Assembly (NCBI GenBank): GCA_961205875.1
Contig: OY540822.1
Location: 9,736,501-9,800,500 of the forward strand
DNA length: 64,000 nt
Reading direction: 5' to 3'
Source: Sialis fuliginosa
Taxonomy: Eukaryota > Arthropoda > Insecta > Megaloptera > Sialidae
Of the stretch, positions 1-12,300 are shown piece by piece. Both the position numbers and the translations under genes were made by a program. The notes under the pieces were generated by a model that did no database searches, was not told where the DNA came from, and saw only the letters and a program-made list of their open reading frames with translations. Within the stretch, counting starts at the first letter, position 1; the number at the start of each line of letters is the position of its first letter.

Positions 1-3000
1 GTTCTGTAATTCAGAATCTGTTTATTTTTAATATGCTGCACTTTGAACAGATCATGTAATAAATTTTGTATGGATCCAGAATTACGGAACAACCTGTACA
101 TTAATGTCCATGACAGTGGATTTATTATAATTGTATTATATATTTTACATAATTGAAATTAAGATGGTATTTTGGAAGTTGTATATATATTGCATTTACT
201 TTGTGACCGTGTCAGGGCTTCGGAGTTAAGGTAGGATCATAACTGATGTCGGAGAGGAGTCATTGAAGATCTTAGATTACACCAAATCAATAATTTGTAT
301 AACCGCAAAATGTTTTAGATAATACCCAGCGCTTCCACCAGCATATTTTCTATGTCATAGTACAGAGGTTCTCAAAGTGTGGGTCGCAAGAAAATTTTAA
401 AAATATTAAACAATGAGAAATGCACAATGGGAAGTTTATGATATTCACATAAAAAATTTCTAATTCATATTTTTCTATTTTTATTAAACATTAAAATAGT
501 CATTTTACTATTTGTTCATTATGAATAAAATGTGAGCGTTTTATTAATTTAATAATAATTATTATGTCATGGTTTTTATTTAAAAAAAATCTATCATTCA
601 ATTTTTATTTTATTTTATTAACATATCTTAATTAAATGTATTGAACAAAAAATTGAAAAAAAAATAAAGCGACCTTTTTCCGTTTCTCTCACAAGTCGAA
701 TTGGGTCACGAAAAATTTCCATTTTTAAAAAATATATAATATAAAAATAATCTAGTGGAGTCGCTAGGGAATATTAAATAAAAATTTATTTTTTTATTAT
801 TAAAAAAACATTCTTTATTCGCGGTATTGCTACGAAACATTGACCGAAATAACGACCAAATATTATACTTAGAAACCAAGATCTCAGTATCTTTTAAATA
901 CATACGCACAAATTACAAAATATTTTTAAGTTTAGTCAAATAGTTTTTGAAAGAAATATCAACGTATATATTTTTAAATAAAATTATAAACCAGATAAAA
1001 TGTACGCAGGTTTGATAAGTAAGAGAGATGTACAATGTTGATTAGTTATATCTTCTTCATTGCTAAGATAAATATGCAAATATATTAATAAATTAAGTCA
1101 CATATGAAAGATACCAAATTGAAAAAAAAAATACATTTATTTCTCCAAAATTGATATTTATTAAATTGTAGTGCTATCTAAAAATATTATATAATGTACC
1201 ACTTTATATACAGGGCTGTTCTTATATACATGGGCTGTTCTTATTAAAAGGGCTCTTATATTACAGGGCAGTTCTAATATACAGGGTTTTTCTTATTTAC
1301 AGGACTGTTCTTACATATTTTTCTCAAAAAATTTTTTTAGATAGCAATACAAATGTATTAAATCTGTAGTCCTTACAGATCGTTTTTTCTCTAAATGGTA
1401 AAATAAGTAAAAAAATGTTTTTGTCAGACAGCACTACAAAAAATATAGTCATTAAAATGTGCCTCTTTATATACAGTACTGTTCTTATATACAAGACTGT
1501 TTTTTTTGTACGGTTTTATACAAGGCAGTTCTATTATAAAGGGGTTTTCATACATCAGGACTCTTCATTTATCCAAGGCTGATCATATATATAAGCTGTT
1601 CTTATATACATGTGCCTCTTTATATACAGGACTGTTCTTATATACAAGACTGTTTTTTTTGTACGGTTATATACAAGGCAGTTCTATTATAAAGGGGTTT
1701 TCTTACATCAGGACTCTTTTATCCAAGGATGATCTTATATAAAAGCGTGATTGTATATACAGGCCTGATCTTATATACAGGACTATCATATATATAGGCT
1801 GTTCTTATATACAGGACTGTTTTTTTTGTACGGTTCTTATATACAGAGCTGTTCTTATATAAAGGCCTGATCTGATCTATAGGGCTGTTGACATATATAC
1901 AGTAGTGTCTCTTATTACGCGGATTTAAAGTTAAGCCCGATATTGACCACTTATGGACTAGTTATAATATAAAATAAAAAATATATACAGTAGGGTCTCT
2001 TATTACGTGGAAAATATTTTTTTCTAAAATTGTTTTATTTAGATGATATTAAAAATACAGAGTTGTTCTTACATTCAACTGTTGTTGAATGAGTAAAAAA
2101 TTTATTTAATTATTTCATAAATAAGTCAACATAAATAAAGAATTGTAAATATAAATAATGAACAATGCAAATTTCCATTTTGCGCCGTGTGTTTGTATGC
2201 ATCTATTGTAACTGCTTAGGTACTTTCCTGTAATAATTGACTGAAATATGTTTTTCGACTGAAAATTAAATACTTAGTATTTATAAATTACATATATTTA
2301 TAGTAAAAACTTGCTCAATTATGAAATGATTGATCTCGATTATTTTTTTTAAAATAGAACGAACGTTTTTTTAGAACATTTCTAATATAATTAAATGAAA
2401 AAGATATAACTAATTTATAAGGTATTGCTATTTAAAAATTTAATTTAAAAATATTCTTAAAGCTTATTCTTATTCTCTCCAAATTGATATTTATTAGATT
2501 GTAGTTAATATAATATACCACTTTATATACAGGGCTGTTCTTATATACATGGGCTGTTCTTATTAAAAGGGCTCTTATATTACAGGGCAGTTCTAATATA
2601 CAGGGTTTTTCTTATTTACAGGACTGTTTTTATATATTTTTCTCAAAAAAATAAATTTTTTAGATAGCAATACAAATGTATTAAATATGTAGTCTTATTT
2701 TATGTTCTCTCTTTCATTTATTTATATTTTTAATGTAAATAAATAAAAAACTTATAGCTAATTTATAAGGTATTGCTATTCTTAAGATTTAATTAAGAAA
2801 TATTGTAGAATAAACTCTTATTTTTACATTTTTAGGTCTGGTTAATATATTTGGTCGTTATTTCTCGTGCTGTACGTATAGTTGTTTGTGATGATAATTC
2901 AACACATAATTAGTTCGAAATGATATTTCTGAAAGTTTTCTTTACCAGATTCTCTTACATGTTATTTGAAAAATTTTCATATGATTATTTTTTGTCTTCT

Positions 3001-4562
3001 GACGAATCGCAACAAAGTATTATGCAGTATACAAATACATCTTTCTTTATATACAGGGCTATCCGTATGTACAAGTGTTGTAAAATGAGTAAAAAAAAAT
3101 CATTTTCTCCAAAATTATTATTTTTCAGATGAGACTACAAAAATTTAGTAATTAATGTGTGCCTCGTTATATACAGGCCTGTTCTTATATTCAAGTGTTG
3201 TAAAATGAGTAAAAAAAAATCATTATTTGCAAAATTATTATTTTTCAGATGCCGCTGCAAACAATATATGTATTATTATGTGCTTTATATCTGTAGATAA
3301 AGATATAAAAGTTATTCTTATAGATTGGTTGTAAGTAAAATATGCTTCTTTATATCTGTAGATAAAGATTTAAAGAATGTTCTTATCATAGACAGAGCAT
3401 GCACCGCGCAAGGTGACTCGAAAACAGCCGTGTCAAAAGAATGAAAATGATAGGATATACTTGTCATTTAAACGAGTAACTTTCAATCTTAGAAAAATAT
3501 ATTTATTCTAAACGCCGCCAAATATCTGTTGAAGAAATGTTGCACTATTATGTTAATACAGAATACGTGGTCCATGTTCTGTCTATGGTTCTTATATACA
3601 GAGTACATATAAGTAAAATGTGCTTTATATCTGTAGATAAAGATATAAAAGCTGTTCCTATATACTAGTTTGTTCAATGAGAAAAAAGTACATATTTTTC
3701 CCAGTATTAGAACAGTACATAACATGCCGCCTATATCTAAATAGTTATATTGGCTGTTCTTGTATACAAGTTCTTATATAAGACTGTTAAAAAAATGTGT
3801 TCTTAATGTGATATTAGCAATACGTTTTTTCTAATCAAAATATTATTTTTAATATTGCGACAATTGTTTTAACGTAGTTTTTCTAATAAAGTAAAGCATA
3901 ATTGCAAATTTGAATTTTGCATTTTATTAACACACCCTCTTGGCCTTCCTGTTATCCTATTACTTTCTTATAGAAATCAAGATCATATATCATAACTATG
4001 CTGTTACTTTGTTAAGGAAAATTACAACAGGATAGTGTGGCGGCCACTGCTGATCTCCTGTTACTATGCTAAGGAAAGTATCAGGAGAACAGGAGTGACC
4101 ACTCTATCATGTTTTCCTGTTACTTTTCTTAACAAAGTAACAGGAGAACATGATAGTGTGGTCACTCCTGTTCTCCTGTCACTTTGTTAAGAAAAGTAAC
4201 AAGAGAACATGATAGTGTGGTCACTCCTGTTCTCCTGTTACTATGCTAAGGAAAGTATCAGGAGAACAGGAATGACCACTCTATCATGTTTTCCTGTTAC
4301 TTTTCTTAACAAAGTAACAGGAGAACATGATAGTGTGGTCACTCCTGTTCTCCTGTCACTTTGTTAAGAAAAGTAACAGGAGAACATGATAATGTGGTCA
4401 CTCCTGTTCTCCTGTCACTTTGTTAAGAAAAGTAACAGGAGAACATGATAATGTGGTCACTCCTGTTCTCCTGTCACTTTGTTAAGAAAAGTAACAGGAG
4501 AACATGATAATGTGGTCACTCCTGTTCTCCTGTCACTTTGTTAAGAAAAGTAACAGGAGAAC
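1..4562 (+). repeat. Left arm of the giant palindrome
   Basis: This arm holds the start of a nested hAT-like end (from 363, CAGAGGTTCTCAAAG) that breaks off near 737. It also has several blocks of the motif TATATACAGGxCTGTTCTTA, then the left half of the central array from about 4024. It lacks about 0.7 kb that the right arm has between about 8280 and 8990. It has about 170 bp around 2040-2210 that the right arm lacks. There is no gene. Confidence 0.9.
76..96. repeat. Subterminal inverted copy of the palindrome tip (left)
   Basis: The bases at 76-96 are an inverted, diverged copy of the terminal motif CAGGATGTTCTGTAATTC. The same pair occurs in the right arm (9630-9650 against 9711-9728). 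Each tip can therefore fold on itself as a short hairpin of about 100 bases. Confidence 0.6.
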
Positions 4563-5121
4563 ATGATAATGTGATCATTCCTGTTCTCCTGTTACTTTTC
4601 TTAACAAAGTGACAGGAGAACAGGAGTGACCACATTATCATGTTCTCCTGTTACTTTTCTTAACAAAGTGACAGGAGAACAGGAGTGACCACATTATCAT
4701 GTTCTCCTGTTACTTTTCTTAACAAAGTGACAGGAGAACAGGAGTGACCACATTATCATGTTCTCCTGTTACTTTTCTTAACAAAGTGACAGGAGAACAG
4801 GAGTGACCACACTATCATGTTCTCCTGTTACTTTGTTAAGAAAAGTAACAGGAAAACATGATAGAGTGGTCATTCCTGTTCTCCTGATACTTTCCTTAGC
4901 ATAGTAACAGGAGAACAGGAGTGACCACACTATCATGTTCTCTTGTTACTTTTCTTAACAAAGTGACAGGAGAACAGGAGTGACCACACTATCATGTTCT
5001 CCTGTTACTTTGTTAAGAAAAGTAACAGGAAAACATGATAGAGTGGTCACTCCTGTTCTCCTGATACTTTCCTTAGCATAGTAACAGGAGATCAGCAGTG
5101 GCCGCCACACTATCCTGTTGT
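4024..5121. repeat. Central 59-bp tandem array with switching orientation
   Basis: A 59-bp unit is repeated through the palindrome core; successive CACTTTGTTAAG blocks begin at 4357, 4416 and 4475, giving the exact period. Each unit contains its own dyad: ACAGGAGAACA and TGTTCTCCTGT about 18 bp apart. Some units near the outer ends are inverted relative to their neighbours, with variants such as ACTATGCTAAGG. The whole array reverses at 4572.5. Confidence 0.9.
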
Positions 5122-8100
5122 AATTTTCCTTAACAAAGTAACAGCATAGTTATGATATATGATCTTGATTTCTATAAGAAAGTAATAGGATAACAGGAAG
5201 GCCAAGAGGGTGTGTTAATAAAATGCAAAATTCAAATTTGCAATTATGCTTTACTTTATTAGAAAAACTACGTTAAAACAATTGTCGCAATATTAAAAAT
5301 AATATTTTGATTAGAAAAAACGTATTGCTAATATCACATTAAGAACACATTTTTTTAACAGTCTTATATAAGAACTTGTATACAAGAACAGCCAATATAA
5401 CTATTTAGATATAGGCGGCATGTTATGTACTGTTCTAATACTGGGAAAAATATGTACTTTTTTCTCATTGAACAAACTAGTATATAGGAACAGCTTTTAT
5501 ATCTTTATCTACAGATATAAAGCACATTTTACTTATATGTACTCTGTATATAAGAACCATAGACAGAACATGGACCACGTATTCTGTATTAACATAATAG
5601 TGCAACATTTCTTCAACAGATATTTGGCGGCGTTTAGAATAAATATATTTTTCTAAGATTGAAAGTTACTCGTTTAAATGACAAGTATATCCTATCATTT
5701 TCATTCTTTTGACACGGCTGTTTTCGAGTCACCTTGCGCGGTGCATGCTCTGTCTATGATAAGAACATTCTTTAAATCTTTATCTACAGATATAAAGAAG
5801 CATATTTTACTTACAACCAATCTATAAGAATAACTTTTATATCTTTATCTACAGATATAAAGCACATAATAATACATATATTGTTTGCAGCGGCATCTGA
5901 AAAATAATAATTTTGCAAATAATGATTTTTTTTTACTCATTTTACAACACTTGAATATAAGAACAGGCCTGTATATAACGAGGCACACATTAATTACTAA
6001 ATTTTTGTAGTCTCATCTGAAAAATAATAATTTTGGAGAAAATGATTTTTTTTACTCATTTTACAACACTTGTACATACGGATAGCCCTGTATATAAAGA
6101 AAGATGTATTTGTATACTGCATAATACTTTGTGGCGATTCGTCAGAAGACAAAAAATAATCATATGAAAATTTTTCAAATAACATGTAAGAGAATCTGGT
6201 AAAGAATACTTTCAGAAATATCATTTCGAACTAATTATGTGTTGAATTATCATCACAAACAACTATACGTACAGCACGAGAAATAACGACCAAATATATT
6301 AACCAGACCTAAAAATGTAAAAATAAGAGAGTTTATTCTACAATATTTCTTAATTAAATTTTTGAATAGCAATACCTTATAAATTAGCTATAAGTTTTTT
6401 ATTAAATTACATTAAGAATATAAATAAATGAAAGATATAACATAAAATAAGACTACATATTTAATACATTTGTATTGCTATCTAAAAAATTTATTTTTTT
6501 GAGAAAAATATATAAGAACAGTCATGTAAATAAGAAAAACCCTGTATATTATAACTGCCCTGTTATATAAGAGCCCTTTTAATAAGAACAGCCCATGTAT
6601 ATAAGAACAGCCCTGTATATAAAGAGGTATATTATATTAACTACAATCTAATAAATATCAATTTGGAGAGAATAAGAATAAGCTTAAAGAATATTTTTAA
6701 ATTAAATTTTTAAATAGCAATACCTTATAAATTAGTTATATCTTTTTCATTTAATTATATTAGAAATGTTCTAAAAAAACGTTCATTTTATTTTAAAAAA
6801 ATAATCAAGATCAATCATTTTATAACTGACAATGAGTAAGTTTTTACTTCATATATATATGTAATTTATTTATACTAAGTATTTAATTTTCAGTCGGAAA
6901 ACATATTTCAGTCAATTATCACAGGGAAGTACCTTTTCATTTTATATTATAACTAGTCCGTAAGTGGTCATTATACGGCTTAACTTTAAATCCGCGTAGT
7001 AAGAGATCGTACTGTATATATTTTTGATTTTTTCTTATAACTAGTCCATAAGTGGTCAATATCGGGCTTAACTTCAAATCCGCGTAATAAGAGACACTAC
7101 TGTATATATGTCAACAGCCCTATAGATCAGATCAGGCCTTTATATAAGAACAGCTCTGTATATAAGAACCGTACAAAAAAAACAGTCCTGTATATAAGAA
7201 CAGCCTATATATATGATAGTCCTGTATATAAGATCAGGCCTGTATATACAATCACGCTTTTATATAAAATCATCCTTGGATAAAAGAGTCCTGATGTAAG
7301 AAAACCCCTTTATAATAGAACTGTCTTGTATAAAACCGTACAAAAAAAACAGTCTTGTATATAAGAACAGTCCTGTATATAAAGAGGCACATGTATATAA
7401 GAACAGCTTATATATATGATCAGCCTTGGATAAATGAAGAGTCCTGATGTAAGAAAACCCCTTTATAATAGAACTGCCTTGTATAAAACCGTACAAAAAA
7501 AAACAGTCTTGTATATAAGAACAGTACTGTATATAAAGAGGCACATTTTAATGACGATTTTTTTTTGTAGTGCCGTCTGACACAAACATTTTTTTACTTA
7601 TTTTACCATTTAGAGAAAAAACGATCTGCAAGGACTACAGATTTAATACATTTGTATTGCTATCTAAAAAAATTTTTGAGAAAAATATGTAAGAACAGTC
7701 CTGTAAATAAGAAAAACCCTGTATATTAGAACTGCCCTGTAATATAAGAGCCCTTTTAATAAGAACAGCCCATGTATATAAGAACAGCCCTGTATATAAA
7801 GTGGTACATTATATAATATTTTTAGATAGCACTACAATTTAATAAATATCAATTTTGGAGAAATAAATGTATTTTTTTTTAATTTTGGTATCTTTCATAT
7901 GTGACTTAATTTATTAATGTACATATTTGCATATTTATCTTAGCAATGAAGAAGATATAACTAATCAACATTGTACATCTCTCTTACTTATCAAACCTGC
8001 GTACATTTTATCTGGTTTATAATTTTATTTAAATATATATACGTTGATATTTCTTTCAAAAACTATTTGACTAAACTTAAAAATATTTTGTAATTTGTGC

Positions 8101-8440
8101 GTATGTATTTAAAAGATACTGAGATCTTGGTTTCTAAGTATAATATTTGGTCGTTATTTCGGTCAATGTTTCGTAGCAATACCGCGAATAAAGAATGTTT
8201 TTTTTAATAATAAAAAAATACATTTTTATTTAATATTCCCTAGCGACTCCACTAGATTATTTTTATATTATATATTTTTTCTGTACAATAATTTGTATAT
8301 TATTCAATGGAAATTGAAAATAATAAACGTCTCTAAACTGACCAGCTAAAAAAACTCTCGCTTATGAAAGTAGAAAAATTATCTTTTTTTAAATACCAAA
8401 CAAGAAAAAAATCAATAAATAAACACATTTAAAATAATTA

Positions 8441-8905
8441 AGTTACTGACCCCAGTCTTGACCGCTTTATTCTCATGAACTCATGTTACTAATAAAACAA
8501 CTACCTCTTTATTAAATCATTTAAATTACCAAAGCCCACAAATATAGTTTGTTTTTTTAAATTAAAGTAATGTACACCCAGTGATGGACAGTTGCTAATA
8601 ATTACAAAATGATAAGTACTACGACGCAAAAGTTATAAAATAAAGAATCGTAAAATTGTAAACAATGTAAAGCAGATGCTACGACATTATAATAATTAAT
8701 AAATACATTACACTAATAATTAGTTTAAATTTCCACCATTTTAACACCCATTGGTTGATTGTCTATAAATTAAGCTGTTTTAGAGTTAAGTATTTATATA
8801 TTATGATTCAGTAATTGCAGTAATTAAATATCAACAAATATTTCTAATTTAGTAGGTACATTTAATTAAACAAGAGTCCAACACTGGCGTATGATTTAAG
8901 TACCT
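8441..8905 (+). mobile_element. AGGTA-ended MITE, diverged copy inside the right palindrome arm
   Basis: The interior (for example CTCATGAACTCATGTTACTA and AGTACTACGAC) matches the elements at 35458-36016, 46616-47143 and 63462 onward. The ends are degraded: AGTTACTG on the left, GTACCT on the right. The left arm lacks this segment. Confidence 0.75.
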
Positions 8906-8956
8906 AACAATGCCACTCTTGACACTGAAAAAATACGACAAATAAAGTTGATTAAA

Positions 8957-9362
8957 CAAGAGTTCTCAAAGTTATATGAACCGAGACCCACTTTTAAAAA
9001 TGGAAATTTTTCGTTACCCCATTCGACTTGTGAGAGAAAAAGAAAAAGGTCGCTTTATTTTTTATTTTTCAATTTTTTGTTCAATACATTTAATTAAGAT
9101 ATGTTAATAAAATAAAATAAAAATTGAATGATGGATTTTTTTTAAATAAAAACCATGACATAATAATTATTATTAAATTAATAAAACGCTCACATTTTAT
9201 TCATAATCAACAAATAGTAAAATGACTATTTTAATGTTTAATAAAAATAAAAAAATATGAATTAGAAATTTTTTATGTCAATATCATAAACTTCCCATTG
9301 TGCGTTTCTTATTGTGTAATATTTTTTAAATTTTCTTGCGACCTACACTTTGAGAACCTCTG
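8957..9362. mobile_element. hAT-like element nested in the right palindrome arm
   Basis: The ends read CAAGAGTTCTCAAAG and, from the other side, CAGAGGTTCTCAAAG. These are imperfect inverted repeats of the CAGNGGTTCTCAAA type common in hAT MITEs. The counterpart in the left arm starts at 363 but is truncated near 737. No matching 8-bp target duplication is visible. Confidence 0.5.
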
Positions 9363-10009
9363 TACTATGACATAGAAAAATATGCTGGTGGAAGCGCTGG
9401 GTATTATCTAAAACATTTTGCGGTTATACAAATTATTGATTTGGTGTAATCTAAGATCTTCAATGACTCCTCTCCGACATCAGTTATGATCCTACCTTAA
9501 CTCCGAAGCCCTGACACGGTCACAAAGTAAATGCAATATACATACAACTTCCAAAATACCATCTTAATTTCAATTATGTAAAATATATAATACAATTATA
9601 ATAAATCCACTGTCATGGGCATTAATGTACAGGTTGTTCCGTAATTCTGGATCCATACAAAAAGTATTACATGATCTGTTCAAAGTGCAGCATATTAAAA
9701 ACAAACAGATGAATTACAGAACATCCTGTAGAATTAATTAGATCTTACATAAGTTGATTTTGATATAGAGTACAACTTTATTGGTCAGTGAGGAATGTTT
9801 CCATTCACTGCTCAGCCATCTGATGTGATAGCGTGATTAGACATTGTTCACGATTAGAACGGTATAAGTTTGCGTATTGTTAGACAACACGCCCACATAT
9901 AATTTTTAGTTTTTACTAATGTCAAGTACTCTCTACATACAACTGTAAAGTGCAGCATAATTCTATAAAACTGGGTAAACTAATCTAACCTCCGCACAGT
10001 ATAGCAAAA

Positions 10010-11590
10010 CGATGTTTTAGTCCAATCACATTAGTAGAAATATAGCCCAAATCGGGAACTTATTCGGACCAAAATGATTTTTGGTGGAAATGTTCTACTA
10101 GTGTCCCTGATCATCCCATTATAATAAGATCAAGATTAATATAATGGTAACGGAAAGAGGGTTAATATTCTACACCCCCAAATTAGTGTGTACTAGAACA
10201 AGATATATTTCTGCTACAGAAATTATGTAAATGTTCAAATTAAAATGATATTCCATTAAATATTGAAAATATAATACTTCAATACCATTAAATAGATATT
10301 TGATAGTTTCAGATACGGTTTATGTGGATTTTTGGTCCAGAAGTTTTCTGTGAAAAATTGACCCATTTACTGCAAATACAATTTTATATTTTTGCAAATT
10401 TTAACAATATTTCGCCTGATAAAAACTGAACTAGCTAAGCTAATGATTGAAAACAAAAAAGCTTATTTTAAAACCTTTTTTGAAAACTGTTTTATGAACA
10501 TTTTTCGCGGAGAAACAACTATTCAAAAATATCTTTAAAAAGTTTTATTTTAGTGTATATGTAATTTATATATTCTATTTCCAGTCGAATAACATATGTT
10601 AGTCAATTTTCACATGGACTTACCTAGGCAGCTACAATAGATGGATACAAACACACGGCGCATAAATAGAGAAGAGCAAAAAGATATTAAAAACGATTCA
10701 TTACTTCATTAATAGTAATGGAGGCCCTGTAATTATTTCATATTTTGTTTTAATTATCATAATTTTGTATCTTATAAATTCTTAATTGCTAAGGATTTTA
10801 AGTTGTAATCTTGAGACGATATTTCCAAGCTTGGATGAATAGCAAGTAACTAGTGTTCAGTTGCCGAACACATTAACCAATTATGACATTTAGAGTACCC
10901 ATGAATATTTTAAGACAACTTTTGAATACATAATTATATAGTAAAGCAACCATTCAAATAATAACAGAACATGATTTTTTTTAAATAAATGCGATGGAAT
11001 TATAATAAGATGGAATAAGAGTGATGTCAAATTATTTTCTTTTCTCATTACAAATTAGATTAATGCAGTTTTTGGCTTCACCGTAGTTGGATAGACATGA
11101 TTGAATTAAAATAGAATTTTGTCTGTGCTTACCTATGTATATGAAATAATTACGGGGCCTATATTATTATTAATGAAGTAATGATTCGTTTTTAATATCT
11201 AGTTTTGCACCGTGTGTTTTTATCCATATATAATAGATGTCTAGGTAAGTCTCTGAGAAAATTGATTAACATATAAGTATGTTATTCAACTGGAAATTAA
11301 ATACTTAGTATATATAAATTACATATATTTGCAGCAAATTAAATTAAATATGATTTTAAAAACCGGCACTGCTTGTGTTACTATTAACGCCCTTAAACTT
11401 ATTTTAAAGAAAATTTTATACCCTACAAAAAAAGTCCTTTGCACCGTATTCGTAAAATGAACGGTTTCAGAGAAAAACACGAAAAATTAGGGAAAAACGT
11501 GATCAGCTCGGACTTTTTGTGGGATAATCAGGAACACTAGTAGTCCGAATTAGTTCCGGGTAAAAGTCTAATATGATTGGACTATTTATG
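10010..11590. mobile_element. Older foldback element related to the giant palindrome
   Basis: Positions 10015-10110 (AGTCCAATCACATTAG to the CTAGTG block) recur inverted at 11517-11590. An inner pair, 10550-10745 against 11138-11345, is also inverted. The inner pair shares the CACCGTGTGT and ATTAAATACTTAGTAT blocks with 2170-2310 and 6840-6940 of the giant palindrome. The arms are clearly more diverged than those of the big palindrome, so this looks like an older relative or fragment. There is no gene. Confidence 0.7.
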
Positions 11591-11929
11591 GAATATACCT
11601 TATTAACAACAATAAAAATTCTGAAAAAGTCCTGAAATTTTTGTTTACTTTTTTAAATTTGATAATTCAGTTGTATAAAAATCTGAAAAAATTATAGAAT
11701 ATGCCTTACTAAATTACTAATACATTAAACAAAAAATTTCTGAAAAATTCCTGATGTTTTTTGTACTTTAAAAAAATATGTTTTTAATCAATTAGATAAA
11801 AAATCTTTGAAAATGGCCTAAGTCCATTTGTCATTTTTTTTTTGTTGACTGTAGTGACGTGTATAATTTGAGGTAATTATCATAAAAAACAATTTGTATA
11901 TTCAAATGTGAGTACACTTTTCAGTCTAT

Positions 11930-12300
11930 GGAAGGGGGGTTAGAAAATTTTTAGACAGTGTTTGTTATAATTTCCGTTGAAAGTACTAATTAAATACTAC
12001 ATTCTGAAATTTTTTCAGATTTTTTGAATTAATGGTTTAGAAATTAGAGGGGGGACAGACGCTGGTATTTTGAAATTTTTTGTTGCATTTTAGGAGACCT
12101 ATCCAAAGACTCAACAGGATAAGTAAAAAAAAATTGAATATGCTTTTCAGTATTTGGGAAGAGGGTCCAAAAAACTTTTTTTTTTTGTTCAAAAATCTCA
12201 TCATTTCTGTTTTTTTTTGGGGTTATCAATCTACGTCCGTATACCAAATTTCATCTTAATCGGTATAAAATTTATATAAACAAACGGGCAGATGCCCCCT
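11930..12300 (+). repeat. Dispersed retroposon-like repeat, headless copy
   Basis: Shares blocks such as TTTAGGAGACCTATC, CGTCCGTATACCAAATTTCA and TTAATCGGTATAAAATTTAT with 13990-14340. The oligomer of the type ACCAAATTTCATTTTAATCGG is typical of 3' regions of arthropod LINE/SINE families. It contains short open frames only; I see no gene. Confidence 0.6.

Larger units (their letters stand above)
1..9728. repeat. Giant 9.7-kb palindrome (foldback element, left tip cut by window edge)
   Basis: Positions 1-4562 recur in reverse complement at 4583-9722, about a centre at 4572.5 with a 20-bp unpaired spacer. The first bases of the window match the complement of 9713-9722. The right arm continues six bases further to 9728 (terminus CAGGATGTTCTGTAATTC read inward), so about six bases of the left tip lie before the window. 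The inner arms look identical over hundreds of bases; the outer arms carry scattered substitutions and several indels. No convincing gene is present: the longest open frames (78-94 codons) are low-complexity and mirror each other. Long inverted arms with an internal tandem array and no coding region are the architecture of FB-type foldback transposons, but I cannot assign a superfamily. The right flank begins TAGAATTAAT; the target duplication cannot be tested because the left flank is missing. Confidence 0.95.
4583..9728 (-). repeat. Right arm of the giant palindrome
   Basis: Reverse complement of the left arm. It carries two extra nested elements: a diverged copy of the AGGTA-ended MITE at 8441-8905 and a complete hAT-like element at 8957-9362. 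It also has two tandem copies, around 6945-7100, of a segment ending in CAGTAGTGTCTCTTATTAC, where the left arm has one copy and a fragment. There is no gene. Confidence 0.9.

Noticed and set aside
1200..3220. TGTTCT half-sites resembling steroid hormone response elements in the palindrome arms
   Set aside because: The half-sites come from a repeated transposon motif with irregular spacing; no evidence for regulatory use.
4024..5121. CRISPR-like array
   Set aside because: Units are contiguous 59-bp repeats without unique spacers, and the surroundings are eukaryotic.
3489..5656. Two identical 78-codon open frames on opposite strands (3489-3725 and 5420-5656)
   Set aside because: They are mirror copies of the same palindrome arm sequence; identity follows from the inverted repeat, and the predicted peptide has no domain-like character.
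1506..7544. Tyrosine/leucine-rich open frames at 1506-1742 and 7260-7544
   Set aside because: They are translations of the TATATACAGG-type repeat, giving repeated SYIRTL-like words; not a gene.
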